From Lagierella massiliensis (GTDB taxonomy: Bacteria > Bacillota > Clostridia > Tissierellales > Peptoniphilaceae): DNA of 64,000 nucleotides. Each line of letters begins with the position of its first letter. The stretch's first letter is position 1. Both the position numbers and the translations under genes were made by a program. The stretch lies in NCBI RefSeq assembly GCF_001407835.1, contig NZ_CYUO01000005.1:868001-932000 (forward strand), read 5' to 3'. The notes beneath the pieces were generated by a model that saw only the letters and a program-made list of their open reading frames with translations, was not told the origin of the DNA and did not search any database. Positions 8,828-18,471 of the stretch are shown in pieces.

Positions 8828-9429
8828 AAGATATTACTTTCGATGATAAAAAAGAGCTTTTTGTAATTAAATTTGATAAGAGTACTTTAAATGCAAGTTA
8901 TAACTTATATAACCAACTTAACCTTTCAAAGGGGAAAATCTTAAATGATGAAGAATTTTCTAAACTTAAAGATTTTAATGATTATAATGTAAATTTCTCT
9001 AAAGCTCTTAATTTTATAAGCTATAGAATACGATCAAAAAAAGAAGTCTATACTAAATTAAAAAAAGAAGATGTACCAGAAGAACATATTGATAAAATAA
9101 TTTCAAAACTTGAAGAAGATGAATATATAAATGACTATAGATTTGCAAAAGCTTTCTTTGAATCAAAAACCAGAATTAATAAGTGGTCAAACAAGAGAAT
9201 CGAATATGAACTTATTCAAAAAGGTATAAGTAAAGATATAATAAACGAATTTTCTTTAAATTTTAAAGAAATTGAATTTGAAAACGCTAAGGATTTAGCA
9301 GAAAAAAAGCTTCCACAATGGGAAAGAAAATTTGATGGATTCAAATTAAAGAATAAAATTTATACTTTTCTTTCTTCTAAAGGATTTGATTACAATACTA
9401 TAGAAAGGGTTCTTGGTGAACTACTTTGA
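8818..9429 (+). CDS. recX: RecX regulatory protein
   Basis: A 203-residue modulator of RecA filaments. It has the tandem three-helix repeats of RecX, with the signatures ALNFISYRIRSKKEVYTKL, EHIDKIISKLEEDEYINDYRFA and a final SSKGFDYNTIERVL. The roughly 55-residue N-terminal part is the beta-rich extension found in Bacillota and related RecX proteins. recA is not nearby. The ATG at 8818 lies inside the end of the small membrane peptide gene, and the TGA stop overlaps the TTG start of the next gene, so the three form a tight plus-strand operon. Confidence 0.92.
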   Translation: MEIKDITFDDKKELFVIKFDKSTLNASYNLYNQLNLSKGKILNDEEFSKLKDFNDYNVNFSKALNFISYRIRSKKEVYTKLKKEDVPEEHIDKIISKLEEDEYINDYRFAKAFFESKTRINKWSNKRIEYELIQKGISKDIINEFSLNFKEIEFENAKDLAEKKLPQWERKFDGFKLKNKIYTFLSSKGFDYNTIERVLGELL

Positions 9430-9677
9430 ATTATGTATATATTTTAAAATGTAGCGATGAAACTCTATATACTGGATGGACTACAGACCTGAAAAAGAGA
9501 ATCAAAACCCATAACTCTGGTAAGGGTGCAAAGTATACAAGAGGAAGAACTCCTGTGAAATTGATGTACTATGAAGAGTATGAAGATAAGCTTATAGCTC
9601 AAAGACGTGAAAGGGAAATAAAAAAATTAACAAGAGATGAAAAAATCCAATTAATTAAAGAAAAAAACCAAAATTAA
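9426..9677 (+). CDS. GIY-YIG nuclease-domain protein (YhbQ/YazA type)
   Basis: An 83-residue single-domain GIY-YIG protein. The motif reads VYIL...LYTGWT, followed by KKRIKTHNSGKGAKYTRGR and the metal-binding Glu in RREREIKKL, the pattern of the UPF0213 group. YhbQ-type members show weak DNA endonuclease activity and may act in repair; this is family knowledge. The start is TTG, the only in-frame choice, and overlaps the recX stop by four bases (TTGA). Its link to recX here hints at a shared role in DNA repair, but that is inference. Confidence 0.88.
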   Translation: MNYVYILKCSDETLYTGWTTDLKKRIKTHNSGKGAKYTRGRTPVKLMYYEEYEDKLIAQRREREIKKLTRDEKIQLIKEKNQN

Positions 9678-9697
9678 CTCTTTTTTAATTATGAAAA

Positions 9698-9737
9698 TAA
9701 AAAATGTAATTAGAGGTAATCCCCTAATTACATTTTT
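9698..9737. terminator. Bidirectional terminator between recX operon and degV
   Basis: AAAAATGTAATTAG, loop, then CTAATTACATTTTT: a 14-bp stem with A and T runs on both sides, so it can end transcripts from either strand. Its right arm overlaps the last codons of degV. Confidence 0.85.
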
Positions 9738-10621
9738 ATATTCATATATCCTTCTTCAATATTTTTCTTTAGTAGAGAGAACATCAAGGTTCCAGGCCCT
9801 GAATGAGAACTTATAACAGGTCCAATTTCGTCTATATATATGTTTGTAAATCCCATTTCACTTTCAAGTATTTCTTTAAAATCTAAAGCTGATTGTAAAG
9901 AATCTGAATGCCCTATAATGACGAGCTGATCTTTGCTGATGTCTTCATCTGTTTCTTTTTCGACCATTTCTACAAACTTTTTATAAACTTTTTTTAATCC
10001 CCTTGCCTTGTCAATTGGAACTAATCTTCCTTCTTTATCTACTATTAGAATGGGTTTTATATTAAGCATTCCTCCTACAACTTTTTCTGCTGCGGATACT
10101 CTCCCTCCCCTATAAAGGTATTTTAAATCATCAACTGTAAAGAATGTTATAGTAGAATCTATAAGTTCTTTTATTTTTAAAACAACATCTTTAAAACACA
10201 TTCCACTATTTATATATTCTACCGTTCTCCTTGCTAATAATCCAAATCCATATGAAGCAAGTTTAGAGTCAATTATTTCTATAACCGCATTAGGCTTTTC
10301 TTCAAGTAACATATTTTTAGCTAATCTTGCAGAATTTATTGAACTTGTTATACCACTTGATAATACTATGGAAATAACTTCATTTCCCTTTTCCACTTCT
10401 TCTAAAAAAGCTTTATAATATCCATCAATTGATATCTGTGCTGTAGTAAAGACATCTCCTTTTCTCATTCTTTCATTTAATTCTTTGGAAGTTATGTCTA
10501 TTCCATCTTTATACTCTACTTCATTACAAATTGCTGTAAAAGGTAATATACCTATATCATATTTTTTTGCCAACTCTTGAGATAAATCACACCCAGAGTC
10601 AACTAAAAGTTTTATACTCAT
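9728..10621 (-). CDS. DegV family fatty-acid-binding protein (FakB-like)
   Basis: A 297-residue two-domain DegV protein. Family markers are the N-terminal LLVDSGCDLS, then GDVFTTAQIS, SSGITSSINSAR and FFTVDDLKYLYRGGRVSAAE, and the C-terminal GPVISSHSGPGTLMFS. DegV proteins bind a fatty acid and, as FakB, present it to the kinase FakA to make acyl-phosphate for phospholipid synthesis; no fakA is in the window, but plsX, plsY and plsC are. It is a single-gene transcript with an extended -10 promoter and ends in the bidirectional hairpin. The specific lipid is unknown. Confidence 0.93.
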   Translation of the reverse strand: MSIKLLVDSGCDLSQELAKKYDIGILPFTAICNEVEYKDGIDITSKELNERMRKGDVFTTAQISIDGYYKAFLEEVEKGNEVISIVLSSGITSSINSARLAKNMLLEEKPNAVIEIIDSKLASYGFGLLARRTVEYINSGMCFKDVVLKIKELIDSTITFFTVDDLKYLYRGGRVSAAEKVVGGMLNIKPILIVDKEGRLVPIDKARGLKKVYKKFVEMVEKETDEDISKDQLVIIGHSDSLQSALDFKEILESEMGFTNIYIDEIGPVISSHSGPGTLMFSLLKKNIEEGYMNIKM

Positions 10622-10642
10622 TTTATCACCACACTTTAATTT

Positions 10643-10652
10643 ATTATAACAT
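10643..10652 (-). promoter_or_regulatory. degV extended -10 promoter
   Basis: Minus-strand ATGTTATAAT: TG, one base, perfect TATAAT, 22 bases before the degV ATG. No clear -35. Six bases separate it from the asnA -35 on the other strand. Confidence 0.55.
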
Positions 10653-10657
10653 GAACA

Positions 10658-10686
10658 TTGACCTAAAATCTATCTTTAAGTATAAT
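10658..10686 (+). promoter_or_regulatory. asnA promoter
   Basis: TTGACC, 17 bases, TATAAT: eleven of twelve consensus positions at ideal spacing. The ATG follows 41 bases later with AGGA ahead of it. It is back-to-back with the degV promoter, so polymerase at one may exclude the other. Confidence 0.85.
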
Positions 10687-10727
10687 ATCCATATTAATTG
10701 ATATTTTGAAAATAGGAATGTGATGAA

Positions 10728-11741
10728 ATGAATAATTTAATAATACCAGAAAATTATAAATCAAGTCTCGATTTAATAAAAACTCAAAAAGCTATAAAAT
10801 TAATTAAAGATTACTTTCAAATAAATCTATCTGATAAATTGAATTTAATAAGAGTATCCGCCCCACTTTTTGTTGATAAACAATCAGGTTTCAATGATAA
10901 TTTAAGTGGCTCTGAAATACCTGTATCCTTTAATGTTTTACAAGACGGAAAAAATGTAGAACTTGAAATTATACATTCTCTTGCAAAATGGAAAAGAAAT
11001 GCTCTCGCTTCATACAATATAGAAATTGGAGAAGGCATTTATACCGATATGAATGCCATAAGATCATGTGAAATATGTGACAACACTCATTCTTATTATG
11101 TAGACCAATGGGACTGGGAAAAAGCAATTTCTCCTGATGAAAGAAGCGAAGAGTATTTAAAAAAAGTGGTTAAAGATATTTATGATGTTCTATTAGACAC
11201 TGAAGAAATGCTATTTCAAAAATTTGATGACTATAAGAAAATTTTACCTAAAGATATAACTTTTGTTTCAACCTTTGAACTTGAAGAAATGTATCCGGAT
11301 AGTTCATTTGAAGAAAGAGAAAAATTATTCGCAAAAGAAAAAGGTGCAATTTTCATTTCAAAAATTGGAAGAAATTTAAAATGTGGTAAACCTCATAGTC
11401 TTAGGGCACCAGACTATGATGATTGGGATTTAAACGGTGATATTATTGTATGGAATCCAATACTAAATGACGCCCTTGAGCTATCTTCAATGGGAATACG
11501 CGTTGATTCAAAAACTTTAAAAAGACAGTTAGAGGAATCTAAAACTACAAACAGACTTAATTATGAATTTCATCAGAATTTAATAAACGGAAAATACCCT
11601 GAATGTATTGGTGGAGGTATTGGACAATCAAGACTGTGCATGTTTTTTTTACAAAAAGCACATATAGGAGAAGTTCAATCAAGCACATGGCCTAAATCCA
11701 TGATTGAAGAATGTAAAATTCATGGTATAAATCTTCTATAA
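10728..11741 (+). CDS. asnA: Aspartate-ammonia ligase (asparagine synthetase A)
   Basis: Makes asparagine from aspartate, ammonia and ATP through an aspartyl-adenylate; a class II synthetase-like enzyme in the cytosol. At 337 residues it matches AsnA over its length. Conserved stretches are LIRVSAPLFVDKQSGFNDNLSG, VPI-type dimer elements, VHSLAKWKR-like HSLAKWKRNAL, YTDMNAIR, YVDQWDWEKAI and the final GGGIGQSRLCMFFLQKAHIGEVQ. It stands alone between its own strong promoter and a strong terminator. AsnA uses ammonia rather than glutamine, which suits an ammonia-rich anaerobic life (inference). Confidence 0.97.
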   Translation: MNNLIIPENYKSSLDLIKTQKAIKLIKDYFQINLSDKLNLIRVSAPLFVDKQSGFNDNLSGSEIPVSFNVLQDGKNVELEIIHSLAKWKRNALASYNIEIGEGIYTDMNAIRSCEICDNTHSYYVDQWDWEKAISPDERSEEYLKKVVKDIYDVLLDTEEMLFQKFDDYKKILPKDITFVSTFELEEMYPDSSFEEREKLFAKEKGAIFISKIGRNLKCGKPHSLRAPDYDDWDLNGDIIVWNPILNDALELSSMGIRVDSKTLKRQLEESKTTNRLNYEFHQNLINGKYPECIGGGIGQSRLCMFFLQKAHIGEVQSSTWPKSMIEECKIHGINLL

Positions 11742-11745
11742 ATTT

Positions 11746-11787
11746 ACACCCGAATTAAAGATTAAATTTTAGTTCGGGTGTTTTTAT
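11746..11787 (+). terminator. asnA terminator
   Basis: ACACCCGAA and TTCGGGTGT enclose an AT-rich loop that extends the stem, followed by TTTTATT. Confidence 0.88.
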
Positions 11788-11829
11788 TGTATTTTATTTA
11801 GTAAAACGGTATCACACCCCTTAAATTAA

Positions 11830-11852
11830 ATACTAAATTAATGTATAATAAT
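11830..11852 (+). promoter_or_regulatory. Candidate promoter for the PPDK regulator-ppdK pair
   Basis: TATAAT lies about 35 bases before the ATG at 11879, with a poor TTAAAT at 17 bases as -35. A GAGGGAG ribosome site follows. The 137-base gap holds only the asnA terminator and this element. Confidence 0.45.
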
Positions 11853-11878
11853 ATTAGAAAATGTTTTGAGGGAGAAAT

Positions 11879-12691
11879 ATGCTGAAATTTATTGTAATAT
11901 CAGACTCCACTGGAGAAACTTGCGAGCAGATCGTAAGAGCTGCTTATGCACAATTCGATATAGAAGAAAAAGAAATTGAACGACATTCAAATGTTAGAAA
12001 TATCGATATCATCAACAAAATATTTAGTAAAATTGATAATGCTGAAAACACAATCATATTTTATTCTCTTGTTGATGAACATATTATTGAACATTTGAAG
12101 AAAATTAGTGAGCTTAAAAACTTGTACTCTGTTGATATTTTAACTCCTGCTATCATAGCAATTGAAAGGGTTTCTAATTTAGAACCTATAACTAAGCCTG
12201 GAGCTCTTCGAAATCTTGATGATCAATATTTTAAAAGAGTTGATGCTATAGATTTTGCTGTACGCTATGATGATGGAAAAGATCCCAGAGGTGTGCTATC
12301 TGCAGATGTCACAATTTTAGGAGTGTCTCGAACTTCTAAAACACCTCTATCAATGTATTTAGCAAATAAAAACTTCAGAGTTGCAAATATCCCGTTAGTT
12401 CCCGAAACACCGGTACCTAAAGAGATTTTTGAGGTTCCAAGCAAAAAAATAATTGGTCTTACTAATTCACCAGTTAAACTTAATTCTATTCGAAAATCAA
12501 GACTTCAATCCCTTGGCCTACCATCAAACTCTTCATATACAAATCTTGATAGGATTTTGTTAGAGTTAGAGTATGCTAATTCTATTATGAAAAAAATCGG
12601 ATGCCCTATAATAGATGTGTCCGATAGGGCTATTGAAGAAACAGCAGAAATAATTATTAGACATCTTAGAAAAATCAATAATAGGTTGTAG
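11879..12691 (+). CDS. Pyruvate, phosphate dikinase regulatory protein (DUF299)
   Basis: A 270-residue bifunctional enzyme that inactivates PPDK by ADP-dependent phosphorylation of an active-site Thr and reactivates it by Pi-dependent dephosphorylation. It has the family's N-terminal FIVISDSTGETCEQIVRA, the P-loop-like GVSRTSKTPLSMYLA (about 142-156) and the IPLVPETPVPKEIFE stretch. The gene is ten bases ahead of ppdK, so target and regulator are made together. Related PpsR proteins act on PEP synthase, but the downstream gene is PPDK, which settles the target here. The start ATG follows GAGGGAG. Confidence 0.93.
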   Translation: MLKFIVISDSTGETCEQIVRAAYAQFDIEEKEIERHSNVRNIDIINKIFSKIDNAENTIIFYSLVDEHIIEHLKKISELKNLYSVDILTPAIIAIERVSNLEPITKPGALRNLDDQYFKRVDAIDFAVRYDDGKDPRGVLSADVTILGVSRTSKTPLSMYLANKNFRVANIPLVPETPVPKEIFEVPSKKIIGLTNSPVKLNSIRKSRLQSLGLPSNSSYTNLDRILLELEYANSIMKKIGCPIIDVSDRAIEETAEIIIRHLRKINNRL

Positions 12692-12701
12692 GAGGAATCA
12701 A

Positions 12702-15335
12702 ATGACAAAAAAGTATGTTTATGATTTTTTAGAAGGTAATAAGGACATGAGGTCCCTTCTTGGAGGAAAAGGAGCTAATTTAGCTGAAATGACAAATTTA
12801 GGTCTTTCAGTACCTCCAGGATTTACTATTACTACTGAAGCATGTAATAGATATTATGATGAAAATGAAACTCTTTGGAAAGAGCTTTTGGAAGAAGTAA
12901 AAGAACATATAAAAACCACTGAAGAAAAGCTAAATAAAAAATTCTCTGATAAAGAAAATCCTTTACTTTTCTCAGTTAGAAGTGGTGCTGTTTTCTCAAT
13001 GCCAGGCATGATGGATACAATTCTTAATCTTGGTCTAAATGATGAATCTGTTAAAGGCTTAGCTAATTCTACAGGGAACGAAAGATTTGCATATGATTCA
13101 TACAGAAGATTTATTCAAATGTTCTCTGATGTTGCTATGGAAATCCCTAAGGTTCATTTTGATACAGCTTTAGAAAATATGAAAGAAAATAGAAAGGCAA
13201 AACTTGACACAGACCTTACAGCGGATGATCTAAAACAATTGGTTTCTGAGTACAAAGAAATATATAAAGAAGAAACTGGTGAAGACTTCCCTCAAGATCC
13301 TGTTGTTCAATTAGAACATTCAATAGAAGCAGTTTTTAAATCATGGAATAACCCAAGAGCAAAAGTATATAGGAAATTAAATGGTATTGATGATTCACTT
13401 GGTACAGCTGTAAATGTTCAATCTATGGTTTTTGGTAATATGGGCGAAAATTCAGGTACTGGTGTTGCCTTTTCAAGAAACCCTGCTACTGGTGAAAATA
13501 AATTATTTGGGGAATATTTAATAAATGCTCAAGGTGAAGACGTTGTTGCAGGAATTAGAACTCCTCAAGAAATTTTGACTTTGCATGAAGAAATGCCTTC
13601 AGTTTATGATGAATTTGTCGAAACTGCTGAAAAGCTTGAAAAACATTATAAAGATATGCAAGACCTTGAGTTTACAATAGAAAAAGGTAAACTTTATATC
13701 TTACAAACCAGAAATGGAAAAAGAACAACTCAAGCTGCATTAAATATCGCAGTGGATTTGGTTGAAGAAGGTCTAATTACAAAAGAAGAAGCAATTCTTA
13801 GAATTGAACCTCTAACATTAAATCAACTTTTACATCATACTTTCGATGAAAAACAACTTAAAAATGCAGAACTTATAACTAAAGGTCTCGCTGCCTCCCC
13901 AGGTGCTGCAAGTGGTAAAATATACTTCAATGCACACGAAGCTGTAGAAGCTGCTAAAAATGGCGAAAAAGTTGTACTTGTAAGACAAGAAACTTCTCCT
14001 GAAGATATAGAAGGAATGGTAACAGCTGAAGGTATACTTACAGCAAGAGGCGGAATGACTTCACACGCTGCTGTAGTTGCAAGAGGAATGGGTAAATGCT
14101 GTGTTGCAGGTGCTTCTGATGTCGTTGTAGATGAAATTTTAAAAGTTATGCGAACACCAAAATACGTTCTTCATGAAGGAGACTACATTTCTTTAAACGG
14201 CAGTGACGGTTCCATATATTTGGGTGAAATTGAAAAAGTTGAGCCTACCCTATCAGGAAATTTTGAAAAATTTATGTCATGGGCTGATGAGATCAGAGAT
14301 ATGGGAGTTAGAGCAAATGCAGACACTCCAAGGGATGCTAAACAAGCTTTATCTTTTGGAGCTGAAGGTATCGGTTTAACAAGAACTGAACACATGTTTT
14401 TTGATGAAAAAAGAATTCCAATTGTTAGAGAAATGATTTTATCAAAGAATTTAGAACAAAGACAAAAAGCTTTAGAAGAACTTAGACCTATGCAAGAAAA
14501 TGACTTTTATGAAATATATAAAGTAATGGGAGAAAAATCTGTAACTACAAGACTTTTAGACCCACCACTACATGAATTCTTACCAACTAAAAAGGAAGAT
14601 ATTGAAGCTCTTGCACAAAAAATGAATCTTTCTTACAATGAAGTTAACGATACTGTAAATGACTTAAAAGAAGTAAACCCTATGCTTGGTCACAGAGGCT
14701 GTAGACTTGCAATAACATATCCTGAAATCTATCGTATGCAAGCAAGAGCTATCGTTACAGCTGCATTAAAATTAAAAAAAGAAGGAATTAGTGTAACTCC
14801 TGAAATAATGATTCCTCTAATTGGTGATCTTAAAGAATTAAAGTACGTTAAATCTGAAATAGTCGATGAAATAAATAATGTTTTTGAAGAATTTAATTCA
14901 AAAGTTGAATACAAAATCGGTACTATGATAGAAGTTCCAAGAGCTGCACTACTTGCTGATGAAATTGCAAAAGAAGCTGACTTCTTCAGTTTTGGTACAA
15001 ATGACATGACTCAAATGACATTTGGCTTTTCAAGAGACGATGCTGGAAAATTCCTATCAGATTATGAAGATAAAAAGATTTATCCAAGAAGTCCTTTTGA
15101 AGAACTTGACAGAAAAGGCGTTGGTAAATTACTTGATATCGCCGCCAAAGGTGGACGTGAATCAAATCCAGATATCCATTTAGGAATTTGTGGTGAACAT
15201 GGTGGAGATCCAAAATCAATTGAATTCTGCTATAGCATTGGACTTGATTATGTATCTTGTTCCCCTTATAGAGTACCAATAGCAAGACTTACCGCTGCTC
15301 AAGCAAAAGTAAAAAAAGAAAAAAATATAAAATAA
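12702..15335 (+). CDS. ppdK: Pyruvate, phosphate dikinase
   Basis: Interconverts PEP, AMP and PPi with pyruvate, ATP and Pi; in anaerobes it often works in glycolysis or in amino-acid fermentation. Full length at 877 residues. Order: N-terminal ATP-grasp domain starting KYVYDFLEGNKDMRSLLGGKGANLAEM, the swivelling phosphohistidine domain with GGMTSHAAVVARGMGK (catalytic His; the Thr two residues before it is the regulatory site), and the PEP/pyruvate TIM barrel with GAEGIGLTRTEHMFF and FSFGTNDMTQMTFGFSRDD, ending in HLGICGEHGGDP. A strong AGGAGG site precedes the ATG. A terminator follows. Confidence 0.98.
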   Translation: MTKKYVYDFLEGNKDMRSLLGGKGANLAEMTNLGLSVPPGFTITTEACNRYYDENETLWKELLEEVKEHIKTTEEKLNKKFSDKENPLLFSVRSGAVFSMPGMMDTILNLGLNDESVKGLANSTGNERFAYDSYRRFIQMFSDVAMEIPKVHFDTALENMKENRKAKLDTDLTADDLKQLVSEYKEIYKEETGEDFPQDPVVQLEHSIEAVFKSWNNPRAKVYRKLNGIDDSLGTAVNVQSMVFGNMGENSGTGVAFSRNPATGENKLFGEYLINAQGEDVVAGIRTPQEILTLHEEMPSVYDEFVETAEKLEKHYKDMQDLEFTIEKGKLYILQTRNGKRTTQAALNIAVDLVEEGLITKEEAILRIEPLTLNQLLHHTFDEKQLKNAELITKGLAASPGAASGKIYFNAHEAVEAAKNGEKVVLVRQETSPEDIEGMVTAEGILTARGGMTSHAAVVARGMGKCCVAGASDVVVDEILKVMRTPKYVLHEGDYISLNGSDGSIYLGEIEKVEPTLSGNFEKFMSWADEIRDMGVRANADTPRDAKQALSFGAEGIGLTRTEHMFFDEKRIPIVREMILSKNLEQRQKALEELRPMQENDFYEIYKVMGEKSVTTRLLDPPLHEFLPTKKEDIEALAQKMNLSYNEVNDTVNDLKEVNPMLGHRGCRLAITYPEIYRMQARAIVTAALKLKKEGISVTPEIMIPLIGDLKELKYVKSEIVDEINNVFEEFNSKVEYKIGTMIEVPRAALLADEIAKEADFFSFGTNDMTQMTFGFSRDDAGKFLSDYEDKKIYPRSPFEELDRKGVGKLLDIAAKGGRESNPDIHLGICGEHGGDPKSIEFCYSIGLDYVSCSPYRVPIARLTAAQAKVKKEKNIK

Positions 15336-15348
15336 TGTAATACAATGT

Positions 15349-15377
15349 AGAGAGCTTTCACTTGATAGCTCTCTTTT
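15349..15377 (+). terminator. ppdK terminator
   Basis: AGAGAGCT, ten bases, AGCTCTCT, then TTTTG. Confidence 0.82.
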
Positions 15378-15386
15378 GTAATTTAA

Positions 15387-15412
15387 AAAGAGTTGTCAAA
15401 TGACAACTCTAA
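15387..15412 (-). terminator. pyr operon terminator
   Basis: On the minus strand AGAGTTGTCA, two bases, TGACAACTCT, then TTTTTAAATT. It closes the six-gene pyr operon 12 bases after pyrE and faces the ppdK terminator. Confidence 0.85.
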
Positions 15413-15424
15413 TTTTATATTAAA

Positions 15425-16000
15425 TTAAAACTTTTTTCTGCTACCAGGTTTTACAAGTTCTAACCCCTCTTTACAGAATGGACAATCTTCTTTGTCATAG
15501 ATGTTTATTTCAAGACTTATTGCAGGATATAATTTTGTGCCTATATCTCTACCTGATGTTCTATCAGCTAAGCATGCAATTCCTAAACAATTTGCTCCGT
15601 GATCTTCTATAACTTTAATTGTTTCAAATGAACTCTTTCCAGTTGTTACAACATCTTCTACTACAAGTACATTTGCTCCTTTAGGAATTTCAAAACCTCT
15701 TCTTAGAGTCATTACATCATCTTGTCTTTCAGTGAAAATGGCAGGAACTCCCAATGCTCTTCCAAGTTCATATGCAATTATTATACCACCCATTGCAGGA
15801 CCAACTACTAAGTCAACTTTTATTCCATCAGCATCAATTTTTTCTTTTATAATTTTACAAACTTCTTCTGCCTTTTCTGGATATTGTAATAGCTTTGCAC
15901 ATTGAATGTATTTGTCACTGTGTTTTCCTGAAGATAGTAAAAAGTGTCCAGTTAATAAGGCTTCGCTTTCTTTAAGTAATTCTAAAACTCTATTTTCCAT
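15425..16000 (-). CDS. pyrE: Orotate phosphoribosyltransferase
   Basis: Adds ribose-5-phosphate from PRPP to orotate, giving OMP. The 191 residues include the PRPP-binding loop VLVVEDVVTTGKSS (about 110-123) and the N-terminal FLLSSGKHSDKYIQCA substrate stretch. It ends with ...CPFCKEG, a Cys pair seen in the longer clostridial and archaeal-like OPRTases. It is the last gene of the operon, nine bases after pyrD. Some PyrE-like proteins are distant paralogues, but the operon settles this one. Confidence 0.96.
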   Translation of the reverse strand: MENRVLELLKESEALLTGHFLLSSGKHSDKYIQCAKLLQYPEKAEEVCKIIKEKIDADGIKVDLVVGPAMGGIIIAYELGRALGVPAIFTERQDDVMTLRRGFEIPKGANVLVVEDVVTTGKSSFETIKVIEDHGANCLGIACLADRTSGRDIGTKLYPAISLEINIYDKEDCPFCKEGLELVKPGSRKKF

Positions 16001-16009
16001 TTTATCCCC

Positions 16010-16906
16010 CTAAATAATTCCTCTTATTTCATCCAAGCTCTTTATTCCTTGATCCAACATAAATTTTTCCATGCCTTCAACTATTTCAACCATTGCATTT
16101 GGATTAACAAAGTTTGCAGTACCAACTTGTATTGCTGTTGCTCCTACCATGATATACTCTAATGCGTCTTGCCAATTCATAATCCCACCAATTCCAATTA
16201 CAGGAATATTTACAACAGAACATACATCATGAACCATTCTAAGTGCAATTGGTTTTATTGCAGGTCCTGAAAGTCCTGCTGTGATATTAGAAAATATAGG
16301 TTTTTTGTTATATATATCAACAGCTAATGCATTAAATGTATTCACTAATGAAAGTCCATCAGCTCCCGCTTCTTCGCATTTAACTGCCATGTCCTTAATA
16401 TTTTCTGCATTCGGTGAAAGCTTTACAACCAAAGTTTTTTCAGTTGATTTTCTTACTTCTCTTACAACTTCCTCTGCAATATCACATTTGATTCCAAAAG
16501 CCATACCACCTTCTTTTACATTTGGGCAAGAAATGTTAAGTTCAATTAATTCGATATCAGTTTTGTTAAGTAACTCAATTGATTTAATATATTCATCTAT
16601 TGTAGCTCCTCCAACATTAACTAATATCTTTGTGTCATAATTTCTTAAAAATTCTAAATCATTTTTTATAAATTCCTCAGTTGATGGATTTTGAAGACCT
16701 ATGCTATTCATTATCCCAGATGGAGTTTCATGAATTCTAATACCTTTATTACCTGGTTTCGCTTTAAAAGTTACACCTGAAGTTGCGATTCCACCAATCT
16801 TATTAAAATCTACATAGGGTTCATATTCTCTTCCAAAACCAAATGTACCTGAAGCTGCAATAACTGGATTTTTTAAAACTGAGTTGCATAATTTTGTACT
16901 AAGCAT
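16010..16906 (-). CDS. pyrD: Dihydroorotate dehydrogenase, catalytic subunit (class 1B)
   Basis: Flavoprotein TIM barrel that oxidises dihydroorotate to orotate. It pairs with PyrK to use NAD+ (class 1B), as the neighbour shows. Motifs are [15 protein letters not shown], the active-site Cys in [13 protein letters not shown] (about 132) and the FMN phosphate site [17 protein letters not shown] chose the ATG at 16906, which GAGGTG precedes at good distance, rather than the TTG one codon earlier. It overlaps the end of pyrK by eight bases, as befits two subunits made in equal amount. Confidence 0.97.
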   Translation of the reverse strand: MLSTKLCNSVLKNPVIAASGTFGFGREYEPYVDFNKIGGIATSGVTFKAKPGNKGIRIHETPSGIMNSIGLQNPSTEEFIKNDLEFLRNYDTKILVNVGGATIDEYIKSIELLNKTDIELIELNISCPNVKEGGMAFGIKCDIAEEVVREVRKSTEKTLVVKLSPNAENIKDMAVKCEEAGADGLSLVNTFNALAVDIYNKKPIFSNITAGLSGPAIKPIALRMVHDVCSVVNIPVIGIGGIMNWQDALEYIMVGATAIQVGTANFVNPNAMVEIVEGMEKFMLDQGIKSLDEIRGII

Positions 16907-17627
16907 CAAAAATCACCTCTTCTCCCTTAAATATAGGTCCTTCATGGCAAACTCTTTTTACTCCCTTCGTAGTTTCAATTGCACAGCCATAACAAGCCCC
17001 TATACCACATGCCATATGAGATTCTAAAGAGTAGAAGGATTTTCCTGAAAGCTCTCTTTTTTGAAGTGATTGCATCATAGGATTTGGACCACATGCAAAT
17101 ATATAGTCATATTTATCCTCTATTATATCTGTGACTAAACCTTTGTGACCTTCTTCTCCAGTTATAGTTGTTATATTTACATTATCTACATGCTTAGCAA
17201 ATTCTTCCATTAGATAGCTTTTGTCATAAAATCCAGCATATATATCGATTTTTCCTTTTAAATTCTTTGCAAGGTACATAAACGGCGCTATACCTATTCC
17301 ACCTGCAACAATTGCACAATTTTCCACACCTTCTGTTGGAAAACTGTTTCCAAGAGGACCTAATGTCTTAATATATGCCCCTTCCTTTAATTCAGAAAGT
17401 ATTCCTGTTCCTTTCCCAACAACTTTATAGAGAAAGGAAATTTTATTTTCTTCTAAATCGTATATACTTAGAGGTCTTGGAAGTAATGGACTATCATCCC
17501 AAGCTCTTAGCATATAGAACTGTCCTGGTTTTCCTTCATATTTTCCTTCAAGTTCCATCAAATAAATGTCATCTTGAATGTGTTTGTTAAGAATGATTTT
17601 ACTATCCTTGTAATTTTTCTTCTCCAT
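16899..17627 (-). CDS. pyrK: Dihydroorotate dehydrogenase electron-transfer subunit
   Basis: Carries electrons from PyrD to NAD+ through FAD and one [2Fe-2S] cluster. The 242 residues show the ferredoxin-reductase fold: [24 protein letters not shown] (FAD site), [17 protein letters not shown] (NAD site), and a C-terminal cluster with [14 protein letters not shown] plus CHEGPIF, giving the four ligands expected. Its start overlaps the end of pyrF by 26 bases, with AAAGGA five bases before the ATG. Confidence 0.96.
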   Translation of the reverse strand: MEKKNYKDSKIILNKHIQDDIYLMELEGKYEGKPGQFYMLRAWDDSPLLPRPLSIYDLEENKISFLYKVVGKGTGILSELKEGAYIKTLGPLGNSFPTEGVENCAIVAGGIGIAPFMYLAKNLKGKIDIYAGFYDKSYLMEEFAKHVDNVNITTITGEEGHKGLVTDIIEDKYDYIFACGPNPMMQSLQKRELSGKSFYSLESHMACGIGACYGCAIETTKGVKRVCHEGPIFKGEEVIFDA

Positions 17628-18471
17628 ATATATCCTTTCTCATTTTTAGTACAGCATTTCTTGTACATTCTTGGAATTTATTTTCTCCGCCTTCAATTTT
17701 TTTGTAAGCAGTGATTATACCTCTTGAGGAGTTAACAACACCACCATTAAAATTGTTTAAGTAAAGTCTAATATCTTCAGCTTTGCCGCCTTGTGCTCCG
17801 TAACCTGGAATTAAGAAGAATGATTTTTCATATCTTTCTCTTATTTCTTTTGCTTCTTCGCTATATGTTCCTCCAACTACAAAGCCTAAGGAACTATATC
17901 CACACTCTCCTAATATTTCCTGTGCCATTTTGTATATGTTATCACCAATTGTATAGTACATTGGTTCATTATTATACTCTAAGTATTCTATGTCTTTTGC
18001 TCCAGGATTAGATGTTCTTAAAAGAACAAATGCTCCTTTATCTCCACTCTTTAAGTATTCCATATAAGGTGTAATGCTATCGTAACCCATATATGGATTT
18101 AATGTAATGAAATCTACTTCAAAATCACCTGTAAAATGAGCTCTTGCATATTCTTTTGCAGTGTTTGCTATGTCTCCTCGTTTTACATCACCTATTGAAA
18201 TACAGTTTTTATCTCTAAGGTATTTTAAAGTTCTTTTATAAGCCTTAAGTCCTTCAATTCCCATCGCTTCGTAATAGGCTATTTGGACTTTGTAAACACC
18301 TGTAATATCATAGGTTGCATCTATGATTTGTTTATTGTACTCAAATACAACATCTTCTACCTTTGAACTTTTATTTTTGATATTTTCAGGTATATAATCC
18401 ATTGAGGTATCAAGTCCTACACACACAAAACCCTTTTCTTCAACTGAATTATAAAGCTTATCGATTATCAT
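17602..18471 (-). CDS. pyrF: Orotidine-5'-phosphate decarboxylase (long form)
   Basis: Decarboxylates OMP to UMP, the last step. At 289 residues it is the longer type-2 form typical of actinobacteria and many clostridia. The catalytic network lies in [18 protein letters not shown] (about 93-110), with [17 protein letters not shown] after it and the phosphate-binding end VVNSSRGI. The ATG follows directly on the pyrI stop with GAGGAAT ahead of it. Confidence 0.96.
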   Translation of the reverse strand: MIIDKLYNSVEEKGFVCVGLDTSMDYIPENIKNKSSKVEDVVFEYNKQIIDATYDITGVYKVQIAYYEAMGIEGLKAYKRTLKYLRDKNCISIGDVKRGDIANTAKEYARAHFTGDFEVDFITLNPYMGYDSITPYMEYLKSGDKGAFVLLRTSNPGAKDIEYLEYNNEPMYYTIGDNIYKMAQEILGECGYSSLGFVVGGTYSEEAKEIRERYEKSFFLIPGYGAQGGKAEDIRLYLNNFNGGVVNSSRGIITAYKKIEGGENKFQECTRNAVLKMRKDIYGEEKLQG

